Source of the DNA: Verrucomicrobia subdivision 3 bacterium UBA7542
GTDB taxonomy: Bacteria; Verrucomicrobiota; Verrucomicrobiia; Limisphaerales; UBA11358
Reading direction: 5' to 3'
Assembly (NCBI GenBank): GCA_002479245.1
Contig: DLMG01000199.1
Coordinates: 1 to 6,211 of the forward strand
DNA length: 6,211 nt
Positions 1 to 6,211 of the stretch are shown in pieces. Position 1 is the stretch's first letter. Every line of letters begins with the position of its first letter. Under the pieces are notes generated by a model. It was not told the origin of the DNA, ran no database searches, and was given only the letters and a program-made list of their open reading frames with translations. The position numbers and the translations under genes were made by a program.

Positions 1-11
1 GCCGCAACCAC

Positions 12-117
12 AGATTTTGGACTGCGGCGGGAAGCGAAGCGCCACGCCGCTTTTGGAAGCAACCGGCAGCACGGAAAGCGGTGTCGCCGCTGCGCTCTGC
101 CACCGCAGTCCAAATCT
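12..117. repeat. Long imperfect inverted repeat (palindromic dispersed-repeat type)
   Basis: The outer arms are a perfect 12-bp match: tttggactgcgg at 16-27 pairs with ccgcagtccaaa at 103-114. With one bulged T the pairing extends outward through agat (12-15) and atct (114-117). Inward, the similarity continues imperfectly: agcgaagcg...ccgcttt (33-53) matches the complement of aaagcgg...cgctgcgct (75-96). The unpaired centre is roughly 54-74. A transcript could fold into a stem of about 40 bp. From memory, similar 'ggactgcgg...ccgcagtcc' palindromes are scattered between genes in Verrucomicrobiota genomes, but I cannot count copies here. It resembles REP/MITE-type sequence and encodes nothing recognisable. 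The inverted repeat itself is directly visible; its dispersed nature is inference. Confidence 0.75.
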
Positions 118-272
118 TTGTCGTCCGTGCGCGAAGTTGCAGGATTGTATTACGAATTTCGGAGGGCGGAGCTCTGCGAGGCCCAAACTCAAAACCACGA
201 ATGGACACGTATTTCAGAAAGGACTGACGACAATTCTCTCATCTCCGATCTCCGAAACGCCAGACCCAAAAC
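118..272. other. Intergenic stretch with no supported gene
   Basis: This stretch carries no protein that I recognise. An open frame crosses it (17-277, plus strand) but begins inside the palindrome and gives low-complexity, family-less protein, so I treat it as chance. The segment aaaccacgaatggacacg (192-209) resembles the 'accacgaatggacac' short repeats that I recall as common between genes in soil bacteria. Only one unit is present, so it is at most a degenerate trace. A GC-rich patch at 161-180 (ggagggcggagctctgcgag) is weakly self-complementary around gagctc. Confidence 0.4.
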
Positions 273-277
273 GCTAA

Positions 278-375
278 CAGGCTGTTGAAAAACGCCTGTT
301 TTGAAAAATTAACCCTCAAAATCATTGGGGTTTTTGCATGAATTTTTGGTCGAAAATGAGTTTTTCAACAGCCTG
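278..375. mobile_element. 98-bp MITE-like element with perfect 16-bp terminal inverted repeats
   Basis: The left end caggctgttgaaaaac (278-293) is the exact reverse complement of the right end gtttttcaacagcctg (360-375). The flanks are CTAA (274-277) and CTAG (376-379). These nearly identical tetranucleotides could be a target-site duplication of the YTAR type used by IS5-group elements. Counting flanks, the inverted repeat is 20 of 21 (273-293 with 360-380). Inside, tttt (299-302) can pair with aaaa (353-356) and aaaaatt (304-310) with aattttt (341-347), so most of the element folds on itself. A small inner stem, aaccc (311-315) with gggtt (328-332), also exists. There is no room for a transposase, so the element is non-autonomous. 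Ends containing GGCTGTTGAAAAA occur in several insertion-sequence families (IS5 and IS1182 types come to mind); I cannot assign the parent. It lies 161-258 bp beyond the stop codon of the glycoside hydrolase gene and might help end its transcript. Confidence 0.75.
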
Positions 376-380
376 CTAGC

Positions 381-535
381 TGATGGTTCAGGAGTCATGG
401 CCGCAAATCTAATCCAGAGACACAGCTTCTCCGTCCAAGTCAATCTTTTTCGACAAAATGGAATTGAGCGAGCGGGCGATGACGTTTTTCACTGGTCTGA
501 AACTTATTTCCTTGCGTAATCAAGCGATCAGCGGG
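381..535. other. Spacer between MITE-like element and glycoside hydrolase stop codon
   Basis: This 155-bp stretch shows no recognisable gene on either strand. The plus-strand frame ending at 519 starts inside the MITE-like element and has no family resemblance. On the minus strand it would be the 3' untranslated region of the glycoside hydrolase. I see no compact hairpin followed by a T run directly after that gene's TGA stop. Confidence 0.4.
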
Positions 536-3046
536 TCAAGGGCCCAATAAGACACGGTAAAAGAGAAATGGATAAGACATTGAGTTGGTATCCACCCAAA
601 AGTAAGGCAATGCCGGCGAATTACTCGTGAATACTGAAACCCAAGAAGTCAGGTTGGTGGAAGCCTGAATCGTGTAGTCTGGCCCTGTATTGCCGTTGAT
701 CCAAAACCCAAACTGACCGTTGGTCATTGACGCCGCATTGAGAGTAGGAATGGCCGGCTGAATCACCGTTACCGTGAAGCTTTGGGTGGCACTGAGGGGC
801 GGCACACCGTTGTCCGAGACGACCACAGCAACAGTCTGCGTGGAGGGCGATTGCGCAATGGTCGGCCGCCAGGTGAACACACCACTGCTGGAATTGATGG
901 CTGCGTTGGTCGGAGCAGTGAGCAAACTGAAGGTCAAAGGCAGTGGCGGAATATTGGGATCGCTGGCTAAATTGGTGACCAGCAGCGTCCGGCCTGCCAT
1001 AATGGATTGGTTGGGAATCGCCGCCAGCACGGGTGGCTGATTGGTTGGTACAGGACTTCCATAGACTTGAAATTCCCAAAGAGAATAGCCGTACTGGGTG
1101 GCGCGTACGGTGGCGTACATCCTCACATAACGACCCGTTCCAGATAACCCGGTCAAATCCTGTACGCCACCAGGCCCCGTGGTCGTGCTGTAGATCGGGG
1201 TCCAAGTCGCGGCATTTGAGGAAACTTGAATTTGAAAACTCGTCGCGTAAGCGTTCTCCCAGTAGAGTTCCACTTCCGTGATGTTGTAGGTTGCCCCCAA
1301 ATCCACATAAATCCATTGCGGAATATTAGTCCAAACGGAAGCCCAGCGGGTAGAAAGATTGCCGTCCACCGCATAGCTTCCGGGACAGTAATATTGACCA
1401 CTACCATCTTGCCACGTACTCACCACGACCGGTTGGTTCAACGCCAAATTTACATGTGACAACACCGGCGTGGCGCTGACTTCAAGGGAATTTGAACTGA
1501 CATTGATCCCGTCGGTCGCCGAGATCACATAGTAGTAGGTCGTGCCGTTGGCCAAACCGGTGTTCGTGTAGCTGGTTGTCGTCGGAGTGGCGATGGTGGT
1601 GTAAGGCCCGCCTGAAGTCGTCGAGCTTTGGACATTATAGCTGGTTGCGCCAGCGGCAGTGGACCAACTCAAAGCCACTTGGGCGTTGCCCGCCGTCGCG
1701 CTAACACCGGTCGGGACGGACACCGGGCCATTAACCGTCTGGAATTGCATCCAGTTGAAATGTTGACCGTTGGCGGAAAGAACCACCTCGAGGGTTTGCG
1801 TGCCGGCCGGCAAGGTAACGGTGGTCGAAACCGTGGACCAACTGGCTATCGGAATATTGGCCGTCCCCAGCAGCGTGCCGCCTTCATATACGCTGATCTG
1901 ACCGGTAGCGCCGCTAACCCGAAAGTTTAAAGGATAGCTTCCGGCGGTATCAACCTGGATATTATAGTTCAAGCTTCCGCCGGCTGCTGCGGTTATCATG
2001 TCGGCCAGTCCGTTCGTGTCGGTCGTTGGCGCGATGCTCATTTGGTTCATGGTGACATATCGCGCCGCCTGAAGCTGCCCGGGGATGCGATAAAAGAGGT
2101 TTGTCTCATGCACCGGCATTTGCACGTAGGCCTGGCCCGCAGCGGTCAGGACGCCGGAAGTGCTGGTGAGCAGGCTGTCATAGGGATCTCCGTTGATTCG
2201 TGACATGAACCAGGAGTAACCTTCAATCCAAGGCGTGCGTTCGCAATAATCCACTGAGGGTATCAGGTTGGCGAGAACTTGGGCAGAGCTTGAAATGCCG
2301 CCGCTGATGCCGCTCGGATTGAACTCGGTCACCCAGACGGTTTGAGTGGGAAAATCACTATTCATGAGGCCTGTCCAGTAGGTAAGGTCACCGTAGCCGG
2401 CATAGCTGTGGGTTGCCATCCCCGTTGGCCGCGTCGAACCACAGTAGTAAAGAAATGCGTCGAGGAAAGGTTCCTGGGTAGTATAGGTGACGTTTGATCC
2501 TTGAATCGGGTCATATGCGGTAATACTTTGGTTCGCGGGGGTGCCAGTCGCCATGTGAGGGCAAATCACAGGAATGTTATAGGGATCGCAAATCGCCTTG
2601 ACCTGTTGAAAGGCGATCGCCGTATTGGAGGGCGTCATGAAAGCTTGCCCCAACAAATTCGGCTCATTGATCGCAAATACCCTCCAAGGCGTGTTTCCGG
2701 CCGCGAGATAATTACTAATGGCGCTTTGATAACCTGAATAAGCGCTCCAGACCATGGGGATGTAGCTCATCGCCACACCAGACGGCACGGTCCAGTTGTT
2801 TATACCCCAATCGTAAAACCACGATACGCCGGGGGCCAAGGCTTGGAAGTCGGCAGCCGACATGTTGGAATTGACAGCGATGCCTCGCTTCCGGCTCTGA
2901 ACCGGCGCATCACAGTTCACGATCTGCGTTTGCGCCAGAACCTCACAGGAAAAAACAAATGCCAGAAGCACCAGTCCAAGACACGAAACCAACCGGCCGC
3001 GTGTCGGGTATGACTGGTTCCCCTGATCGGCATTCCGCCGGGCCAT
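536..3046 (-). CDS. Secreted multidomain glycoside hydrolase, GH128-type (Asl1-like) beta-1,3-glucanase with CBM6-like, FN3, discoidin and Ig-like modules
   Basis: This is an 836-residue protein. Residues 1-38 form a signal peptide: hydrophobic LVSCLGLVLLAFVFS and a likely VLA|Q cleavage. Residues ~52-308 match the GH128/Asl1-like fold, beginning KRGIAVNS. INEPN carries the probable acid/base E128, and VWVTEFNPSG the probable nucleophile E241. The family cleaves beta-1,3-glucans. Next come a CBM6-like module (~321-435, ending FNWMQF), fibronectin III (~444-527), a discoidin/F5-8C (CBM32-like) module (~532-664, AVDGNLSTRWAS, WIYVDLG), a putative Ig/cadherin-like module (~669-762) and a C-terminal module (~766-836) with TIQASTNLTSW and FYRVLLGP typical of verrucomicrobial exported proteins. 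The ATG at 3044-3046 is chosen because it sets the signal peptide close to the N-terminus. An upstream in-frame ATG at 3157 adds 37 unlikely-looking residues. Neither start has a well-placed Shine-Dalgarno. Domain boundaries are approximate, and exact substrate is inferred from family. Confidence 0.88.
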   Translation of the reverse strand: MARRNADQGNQSYPTRGRLVSCLGLVLLAFVFSCEVLAQTQIVNCDAPVQSRKRGIAVNSNMSAADFQALAPGVSWFYDWGINNWTVPSGVAMSYIPMVWSAYSGYQSAISNYLAAGNTPWRVFAINEPNLLGQAFMTPSNTAIAFQQVKAICDPYNIPVICPHMATGTPANQSITAYDPIQGSNVTYTTQEPFLDAFLYYCGSTRPTGMATHSYAGYGDLTYWTGLMNSDFPTQTVWVTEFNPSGISGGISSSAQVLANLIPSVDYCERTPWIEGYSWFMSRINGDPYDSLLTSTSGVLTAAGQAYVQMPVHETNLFYRIPGQLQAARYVTMNQMSIAPTTDTNGLADMITAAAGGSLNYNIQVDTAGSYPLNFRVSGATGQISVYEGGTLLGTANIPIASWSTVSTTVTLPAGTQTLEVVLSANGQHFNWMQFQTVNGPVSVPTGVSATAGNAQVALSWSTAAGATSYNVQSSTTSGGPYTTIATPTTTSYTNTGLANGTTYYYVISATDGINVSSNSLEVSATPVLSHVNLALNQPVVVSTWQDGSGQYYCPGSYAVDGNLSTRWASVWTNIPQWIYVDLGATYNITEVELYWENAYATSFQIQVSSNAATWTPIYSTTTGPGGVQDLTGLSGTGRYVRMYATVRATQYGYSLWEFQVYGSPVPTNQPPVLAAIPNQSIMAGRTLLVTNLASDPNIPPLPLTFSLLTAPTNAAINSSSGVFTWRPTIAQSPSTQTVAVVVSDNGVPPLSATQSFTVTVIQPAIPTLNAASMTNGQFGFWINGNTGPDYTIQASTNLTSWVSVFTSNSPALPYFWVDTNSMSYPFLFYRVLLGP

Positions 3047-3398
3047 CCCTACGCTGGAAACGAATAATTTCAGCGTCAGGAAGGAGATTTTTGAAGCGCA
3101 AGTCGGAGCACTATGGCGATGAACATTAACCACTTCAACAAATATTTTTTTAAGCATAACAATTTCTGCAAAAGTCCGGTAAATTAAAGGTCCACTGTTT
3201 GAGATATAAAGTCAAAAAAAATACTGCATTCGTCTCAAAATGTAATCTTTCAGTGTAACCAGCTAACAAGATTAAGGCCGTTTCATCACCCAAGGCTCGA
3301 ATGAACCACATTCTCCGGCGTGATTCGCCGGCTGAATGGTCTGACCGGGCATGACGGCTCTTCTGGCTTTCCAATGTCCGTGGTAATCTGCCGCTGCG
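3047..3398. other. Non-coding spacer, AT-rich, divergent between glycoside hydrolase and dinB remnant
   Basis: This spacer should contain the promoter and 5' untranslated region of the minus-strand glycoside hydrolase. If the upstream ATG at 3157 is used, 3047-3157 is coding instead. The part around 3150-3260 is clearly richer in A and T than the flanking genes (runs of a at 3214-3221, ttaaa and tataaa words), as expected for a promoter region. On the minus strand a TTGACT hexamer (3215-3210) is present, but no -10 hexamer sits at the usual distance. A minus-strand frame at 3150-3419 shows no family features. Confidence 0.45.
3315..3331. repeat. Short perfect hairpin, 6-bp GC stem and 5-nt loop
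   Basis: ccggcg (3315-3320) and cgccgg (3326-3331) are perfect complements around the loop tgatt. No T run follows on either strand, so it does not meet the usual pattern of an intrinsic terminator. It lies 68 bp before the dinB remnant and could be a leftover structure from the sequence that once preceded it. Its function is unknown. Confidence 0.4.
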
Positions 3399-3686
3399 AT
3401 GTTTCGTGTGATCTTTCATTTGGACATGGACGCGTTTTACGCTTCCGTGAAACAGCGCGACGACCCGAAGTTGCGTGGCGACATGTCCGCCATCTGTCAG
3501 GCGGAGAACGCGGACGCGTCGCGGCTCAAGGCTCTTCCGGTGGCGCGGCAGTTGAAGCAGCGGATTCTGTCAGAGCGCCAGTTGACCGCCACCATCGGCA
3601 TCGCCTCCAACAAACTGCTGGCCTCGCATTTGATTTTACCACACCATGGTCTGCACGCCAACTGCGTGGGTTATGGGTTATTTTAG
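3399..3686 (+). pseudogene. dinB: dinB remnant (DNA polymerase IV) with internal deletion and lost C-terminus
   Basis: The open frame gives 95 residues against about 350-400 for a full Y-family polymerase IV. Residues 1-28 (VIFHLDMDAFYASVKQRDDP, then KLRGD) match the normal N-terminus, including the first metal-binding Asp residues D9 and D11 in HLDMDAFYAS. Residues ~49-76 (ARQLKQRILSERQLTATIGI, then ASNKLLAS) match the segment normally found around residues 130-160, near the end of the palm. The stretch between them, which should contain the SYEAR/FGV region and the catalytic SLDEAYLD motif, is missing. It is replaced by about 20 residues without clear match. After LLAS the match stops and the frame ends within 20 residues, so the rest of the palm, the thumb and the little-finger domain are absent. 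Without the SLDE carboxylates it cannot polymerise DNA. The intact protein would perform translesion synthesis. No Shine-Dalgarno precedes the ATG. Identity is strong; calling it a dead gene follows from the deletions. Confidence 0.85.
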
Positions 3687-3687
3687 T

Positions 3688-4016
3688 ATGACCCCGCAAC
3701 CTGATCCGGATTTTGACTGGCAGAAATGTGTTGAGGATTTTACGGACGGCCACGCGGTCAAACTTGACGCTTGGCGCGGATTGTCGGTTGATTTTGTCCG
3801 CTGGCTTCACGCGCAAATCGGAATTTGCAGCGGCAAAGTTGCTTTTGCCAATCACGGCTCTGGCGGCAAAGTCGTTTCGTGTCAGGTCCGGCTTTCCAAT
3901 GGCAAGTGGATTTTCGAGCCGAAAGGCCAGAACACGCGCCGCTTGTTTTCGGCGACACAAAGGCCGCTGGTTACGTCCTGACATCTGAACCCGGATATTT
4001 CATGCGCACTGAATAA
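3688..4016 (+). pseudogene. Fragment of a phage/plasmid-type DNA primase (Toprim-associated region), frameshifted
   Basis: From the ATG at 3688 the frame reads MTPQPDPDFDWQKCV, then WRGLSVDFVRWLHAQIGICS (residues ~29-48), GKVAFANH, VVSCQVRLSNGKWIFEPKGQ (~62-81). This pattern (region 'FxxWLxxxxLIGxxxGxxAFPVxDxxGxVVGxHYRLKDGxWxYxPKG') is what I recall from the part just before the Toprim domain of phage or plasmid primase/helicase proteins. The family normally continues 'xxHPLVIGD'. Here that continuation, HAPLVFGDTKAAGYVLTSE, appears in a different frame from position 3933, so a one-base loss (or equivalent) occurred around 3931-3938. The original frame runs instead to a TGA at 3979-3981; the shifted frame stops at 4014-4016. 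The DxD-containing Toprim body and helicase are missing. It starts two bases after the dinB remnant's stop, and its tail overlaps the 3' end of the opposite-strand gene. Family assignment is by pattern recall and moderate; degeneracy is better supported. Confidence 0.6.
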
Positions 4017-6211
4017 AGCGACGTTCGGGCCGCAATGAAAAGCGTTTTGTGATCGGCGCCGCCAAACGCCAGTTGCACCGGGCGTTCGGGAACTTCGATG
4101 GTATCAATCAGTTTGCCGGCAGGGTCATAGACATAAACTTGACCGGCGGCGATATACACGTTGCCGCGCGAATCCACCGTCACGCTTTCGCCGCCTTGCT
4201 CGGCAAAGAGCCGGAAATTTTTCAGGCTCCCGTCCGGATTCACGTCAGCCGCCCACGTCCTCAACCCGGATTCGTCGGTAACATAAAAAAGCTTGCCCGG
4301 CACCGCTCGGCCCAGGCCAAAGGAGCGGATTGGCGGGCTTGATTTGACGCGCCAACTGGTTGCTCCGGTTAAAAAGTCCTCGCCTGCGGGCAGCACGGTA
4401 GTCCTGTCAGGCGAAATAAAATTGGCAACCGGATGGGAAAGGGAATCGCGGTTCAAGTGCCAATCGCTGACGGGCAAATATAAATTTTTCCCGGACCAAT
4501 TGGTGACAACTTCGGGTTTCAGCAACGTGATAGCGCCACTTGGGTTCAGGGCATAAATCACATCATCACCCGCGTAGGAAATGACCATCAGGTTGCCTGA
4601 CTGGTCCACAGCCAGGTTGACGGGCTCCAGCGGATAATCGCTGACGGTGGAGAGTTGCCGTGACGCCGAATCCCAGCGATAGATCCGCTGCCAATGCGCA
4701 TCCACAAAGTAAAAATCGCCGTGTGGCCCAACCCCGCCACCGGAGATGTTAAAAAAACCACCCGCAAGTTTTTCCACCTTCGCACCGCGAGCGACGACGG
4801 GTGAAAGTGTGGCGTGCTTGGGACGAGTCACTTGACCCGAAAGATCCAACCCGGCGAACTCATGTTGGCGGATCTCAACGTTATAGCTCTGATCGTAAAC
4901 ACTCGAGTCAAAACTCGCCTTGCTGTTGCTGTCGCAGTGAAAATTACGGAAATGGATGTCCTGTGAGTTGGACACCTTGACGGCCCACGGGAAAGGCTGG
5001 AAGGAACTGATGACGCGGTAGCTGTGGAAATTGGCGAAGGTAATATCGTGGGACGAATCAATTTCAATCGGTAGAGCAAACCCGCTTTCACCCCGCTCCT
5101 CCTCGGTCTGTAAGGCATAAAAGCACCAGTGGGCGGCATTGTGCACCTGAATTTCGTTGCGGACGTGATGTTCGCTCGAGATCTGGTAGGCGCGGCCTTC
5201 AGTCTCAGTATCAGATACGAGCATGCCGGCTTGGGCAAAGGTCGAGGGGGTCCAAATATCAAGGAACGTGCCGCCACCGCCATCGGTAACCCAGAGGCTG
5301 GGATATTGGCTGTCCCAATGACGACTGGGATCGGGGTCGGCCGAGTGGCTGTTGTTGTACGGGTTTGCGCGGGAGCCATCCGGCAGGGGCGTGCCGTGCC
5401 CGCCAAGGAATCGGACGTCGTTTATCATCGAACCGGAGCCGGCCTTCCAAAGAGCCGCGACCGCGCGCCGATTGTTCCCGCCCGTGTACAGTCCGATGCC
5501 GATTACAATGTTGCTGCCGCCTTTGGGTGTTTCCAGGAAAGCTTTGGGGCCACCGATGCCTTGATAAGCGGGTGCGCCGTCCGGCAAAACAATCTGCGTT
5601 GCGCCTGGATGCAGTCCGATTAACGCCGTGTCAGGCCGCAGCGTTAGCGTGTCATGCACGACGTAAAAGCCCGAAGGCAGGTAAATGGCGCGGTGGGCCG
5701 CAATCGCTTTCTGTAGTACTTCGGTGTCGTCGGTTTTGCCGTCGCCCTTGGCGCCTAAATCACGCAAATTCACCCAGGTATCGCAGGCAGGCAGAAGAGC
5801 CAAATCAGAGGCGACGGCTGGTGGCATCGTGGCCAGCGGCGCGGCGTCGAAGCGGTTTTCAATTTCCGGCACGGCTCCAATGTCGGCATAATGGAGTCCG
5901 TGGGAAAAATTCGTTACCGCATAAATTTCCGCAGGGGCGGCAAAGCGTTTGCCGCTGTCGCGCAACGCGGCAAAGACCGGCACGTCGCGGCAGATGACAC
6001 CTTCCATATTGATTTCGTTGCGCGGGCTTTTCTCCATCCCGAAAATGAATGCCGGACCGGAAATGTCTTCGAGGCGGGCGTCCTTGACCCAAAGTTCGTC
6101 CGCCCATTCAGACTCTATTTCAACGGCTGTGGGCACATGCCGGAAGTGCGGGCGAATGAGCGTGAGTCCGGCTTCGTGTTCAAGAATCGCGGCTTCACGC
6201 TGGCCTTCAAA
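3971..6211 (-). CDS. Beta-helix (pectate lyase-like) protein with C-terminal SMP-30/gluconolactonase-like propeller, 5' end outside window
   Basis: The frame is open to the window edge, giving 746 residues without the N-terminus. A GTG at 6134-6136 is in frame but the homologous-looking sequence (AAILEHEAGLTLIRPHFRHV) continues upstream, so it is probably not the start. Residues 1 to about 110 look like the end of a first right-handed beta-helix. Residues ~143-455 form a second: it opens with WVNLRDLGAKGDGKTDDTEV, the hallmark of the Pectate_lyase_3/GH28-related family, followed by AIYLPSGFYVV and coil-like repeats (SHDITFANFHSY, SQDIHFRNFHCD). Residues ~470-738 resemble the six-bladed SMP-30/gluconolactonase propeller (GPHGDFYFVDAHWQRIYRWD, SVTVDSRGNVYIAAGQVYVY, TLFIAARTSLYSVR). 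Proteins of this build are usually labelled gluconolactonase-like in Verrucomicrobiota, but the enzyme activity is unproven. Binding or cleavage of a uronic-acid-containing or other plant/microbial polysaccharide is inference. Its stop (TAA, 3971-3973) lies within the opposite-strand primase fragment. Confidence 0.88.
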   Translation of the reverse strand, partial: FEGQREAAILEHEAGLTLIRPHFRHVPTAVEIESEWADELWVKDARLEDISGPAFIFGMEKSPRNEINMEGVICRDVPVFAALRDSGKRFAAPAEIYAVTNFSHGLHYADIGAVPEIENRFDAAPLATMPPAVASDLALLPACDTWVNLRDLGAKGDGKTDDTEVLQKAIAAHRAIYLPSGFYVVHDTLTLRPDTALIGLHPGATQIVLPDGAPAYQGIGGPKAFLETPKGGSNIVIGIGLYTGGNNRRAVAALWKAGSGSMINDVRFLGGHGTPLPDGSRANPYNNSHSADPDPSRHWDSQYPSLWVTDGGGGTFLDIWTPSTFAQAGMLVSDTETEGRAYQISSEHHVRNEIQVHNAAHWCFYALQTEEERGESGFALPIEIDSSHDITFANFHSYRVISSFQPFPWAVKVSNSQDIHFRNFHCDSNSKASFDSSVYDQSYNVEIRQHEFAGLDLSGQVTRPKHATLSPVVARGAKVEKLAGGFFNISGGGVGPHGDFYFVDAHWQRIYRWDSASRQLSTVSDYPLEPVNLAVDQSGNLMVISYAGDDVIYALNPSGAITLLKPEVVTNWSGKNLYLPVSDWHLNRDSLSHPVANFISPDRTTVLPAGEDFLTGATSWRVKSSPPIRSFGLGRAVPGKLFYVTDESGLRTWAADVNPDGSLKNFRLFAEQGGESVTVDSRGNVYIAAGQVYVYDPAGKLIDTIEVPERPVQLAFGGADHKTLFIAARTSLYSVRMKYPGSDVRT

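Noticed and set aside
17..277. 86-residue plus-strand open frame
   Set aside because: It starts inside the palindromic repeat, reads through intergenic repeat-like DNA, and shows no family motif or ribosome binding site.
305..335. Intrinsic terminator inside the MITE-like element on the minus strand (aaccc/gggtt stem then aattttt)
   Set aside because: The stem is only 5 bp with a 12-nt loop, so it is too weak to call, though the whole element could still impede transcription.
325..519. 64-residue plus-strand open frame
   Set aside because: Its first codons are the right arm of the MITE-like element and the remainder matches nothing I recognise.
621..1316. 231-residue minus-strand open frame inside the glycoside hydrolase gene
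   Set aside because: It is out of frame with the well-supported discoidin, Ig-like and C-terminal modules and has Cys/His/Arg-rich shadow composition.
3183..3215. Possible sigma-70 promoter for the glycoside hydrolase (minus-strand TTGACT and TTTAAT)
   Set aside because: The two hexamers are 21 nt apart, too far for a usual promoter, and AT-rich DNA yields such words by chance.
3526..3984. 152-residue minus-strand open frame
   Set aside because: It is antisense to the dinB and primase remnants, which carry the recognisable motifs; its own translation is Arg-rich and family-less.
5365..5997. 210-residue plus-strand open frame
   Set aside because: It is antisense to the beta-helix gene, rich in Arg/Cys/Pro as expected for a shadow frame in GC-rich DNA, with no domain resemblance.

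Overview
The window most likely comes from a soil or sediment Verrucomicrobiota bacterium of the Pedosphaera/Limisphaerales type. The main reason is the large protein encoded at 536-3046 (minus strand). It ends in a C-terminal module (TIQASTNL..W, SPALP, VDTN, FYRVLLGP) that I know as typical of secreted proteins in that group. The palindromic intergenic repeats and the second gene, a beta-helix protein fused to an SMP-30-like domain, fit the same source. This assignment rests on recognition, not on a search.

Layout. (1) Positions 1-535 hold no gene I can support. They contain a long imperfect palindrome (12-117) and a 98-bp MITE-like element (278-375) with 16-bp perfect terminal inverted repeats and CTAA/CTAG flanks. 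(2) Positions 536-3046, minus strand, hold a secreted multidomain glycoside hydrolase: a GH128-type beta-1,3-glucanase catalytic domain, then CBM6-like, fibronectin III, discoidin (F5/8C, CBM32-like) and Ig-like modules, then the verrucomicrobial C-terminal module. (3) Positions 3047-3398 are a non-coding spacer, AT-rich around 3150-3260. (4) Positions 3399-4016, plus strand, hold two abutting gene remnants. One is a dinB (DNA polymerase IV) gene reduced to its first 28 codons plus about 28 codons from further in. The other is a fragment of what looks like a phage/plasmid-type primase (Toprim-associated region) broken by a frameshift. (5) Positions 3971-6211, minus strand, hold a large protein with pectate-lyase-like beta-helix regions and a C-terminal SMP-30/gluconolactonase-like propeller. 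Its 5' end lies beyond the window.

The two intact minus-strand genes both look like polysaccharide-facing proteins: one clearly exported, the other of unknown N-terminus. They suggest a carbohydrate-degrading lifestyle. Nothing shows that they form one operon, because about 0.9 kb of opposite-strand gene debris separates them. I found no RNA gene, CRISPR array, intact transposase or complete new system. The unusual content is the compact graveyard of replication/repair gene fragments and the two palindromic repeats.
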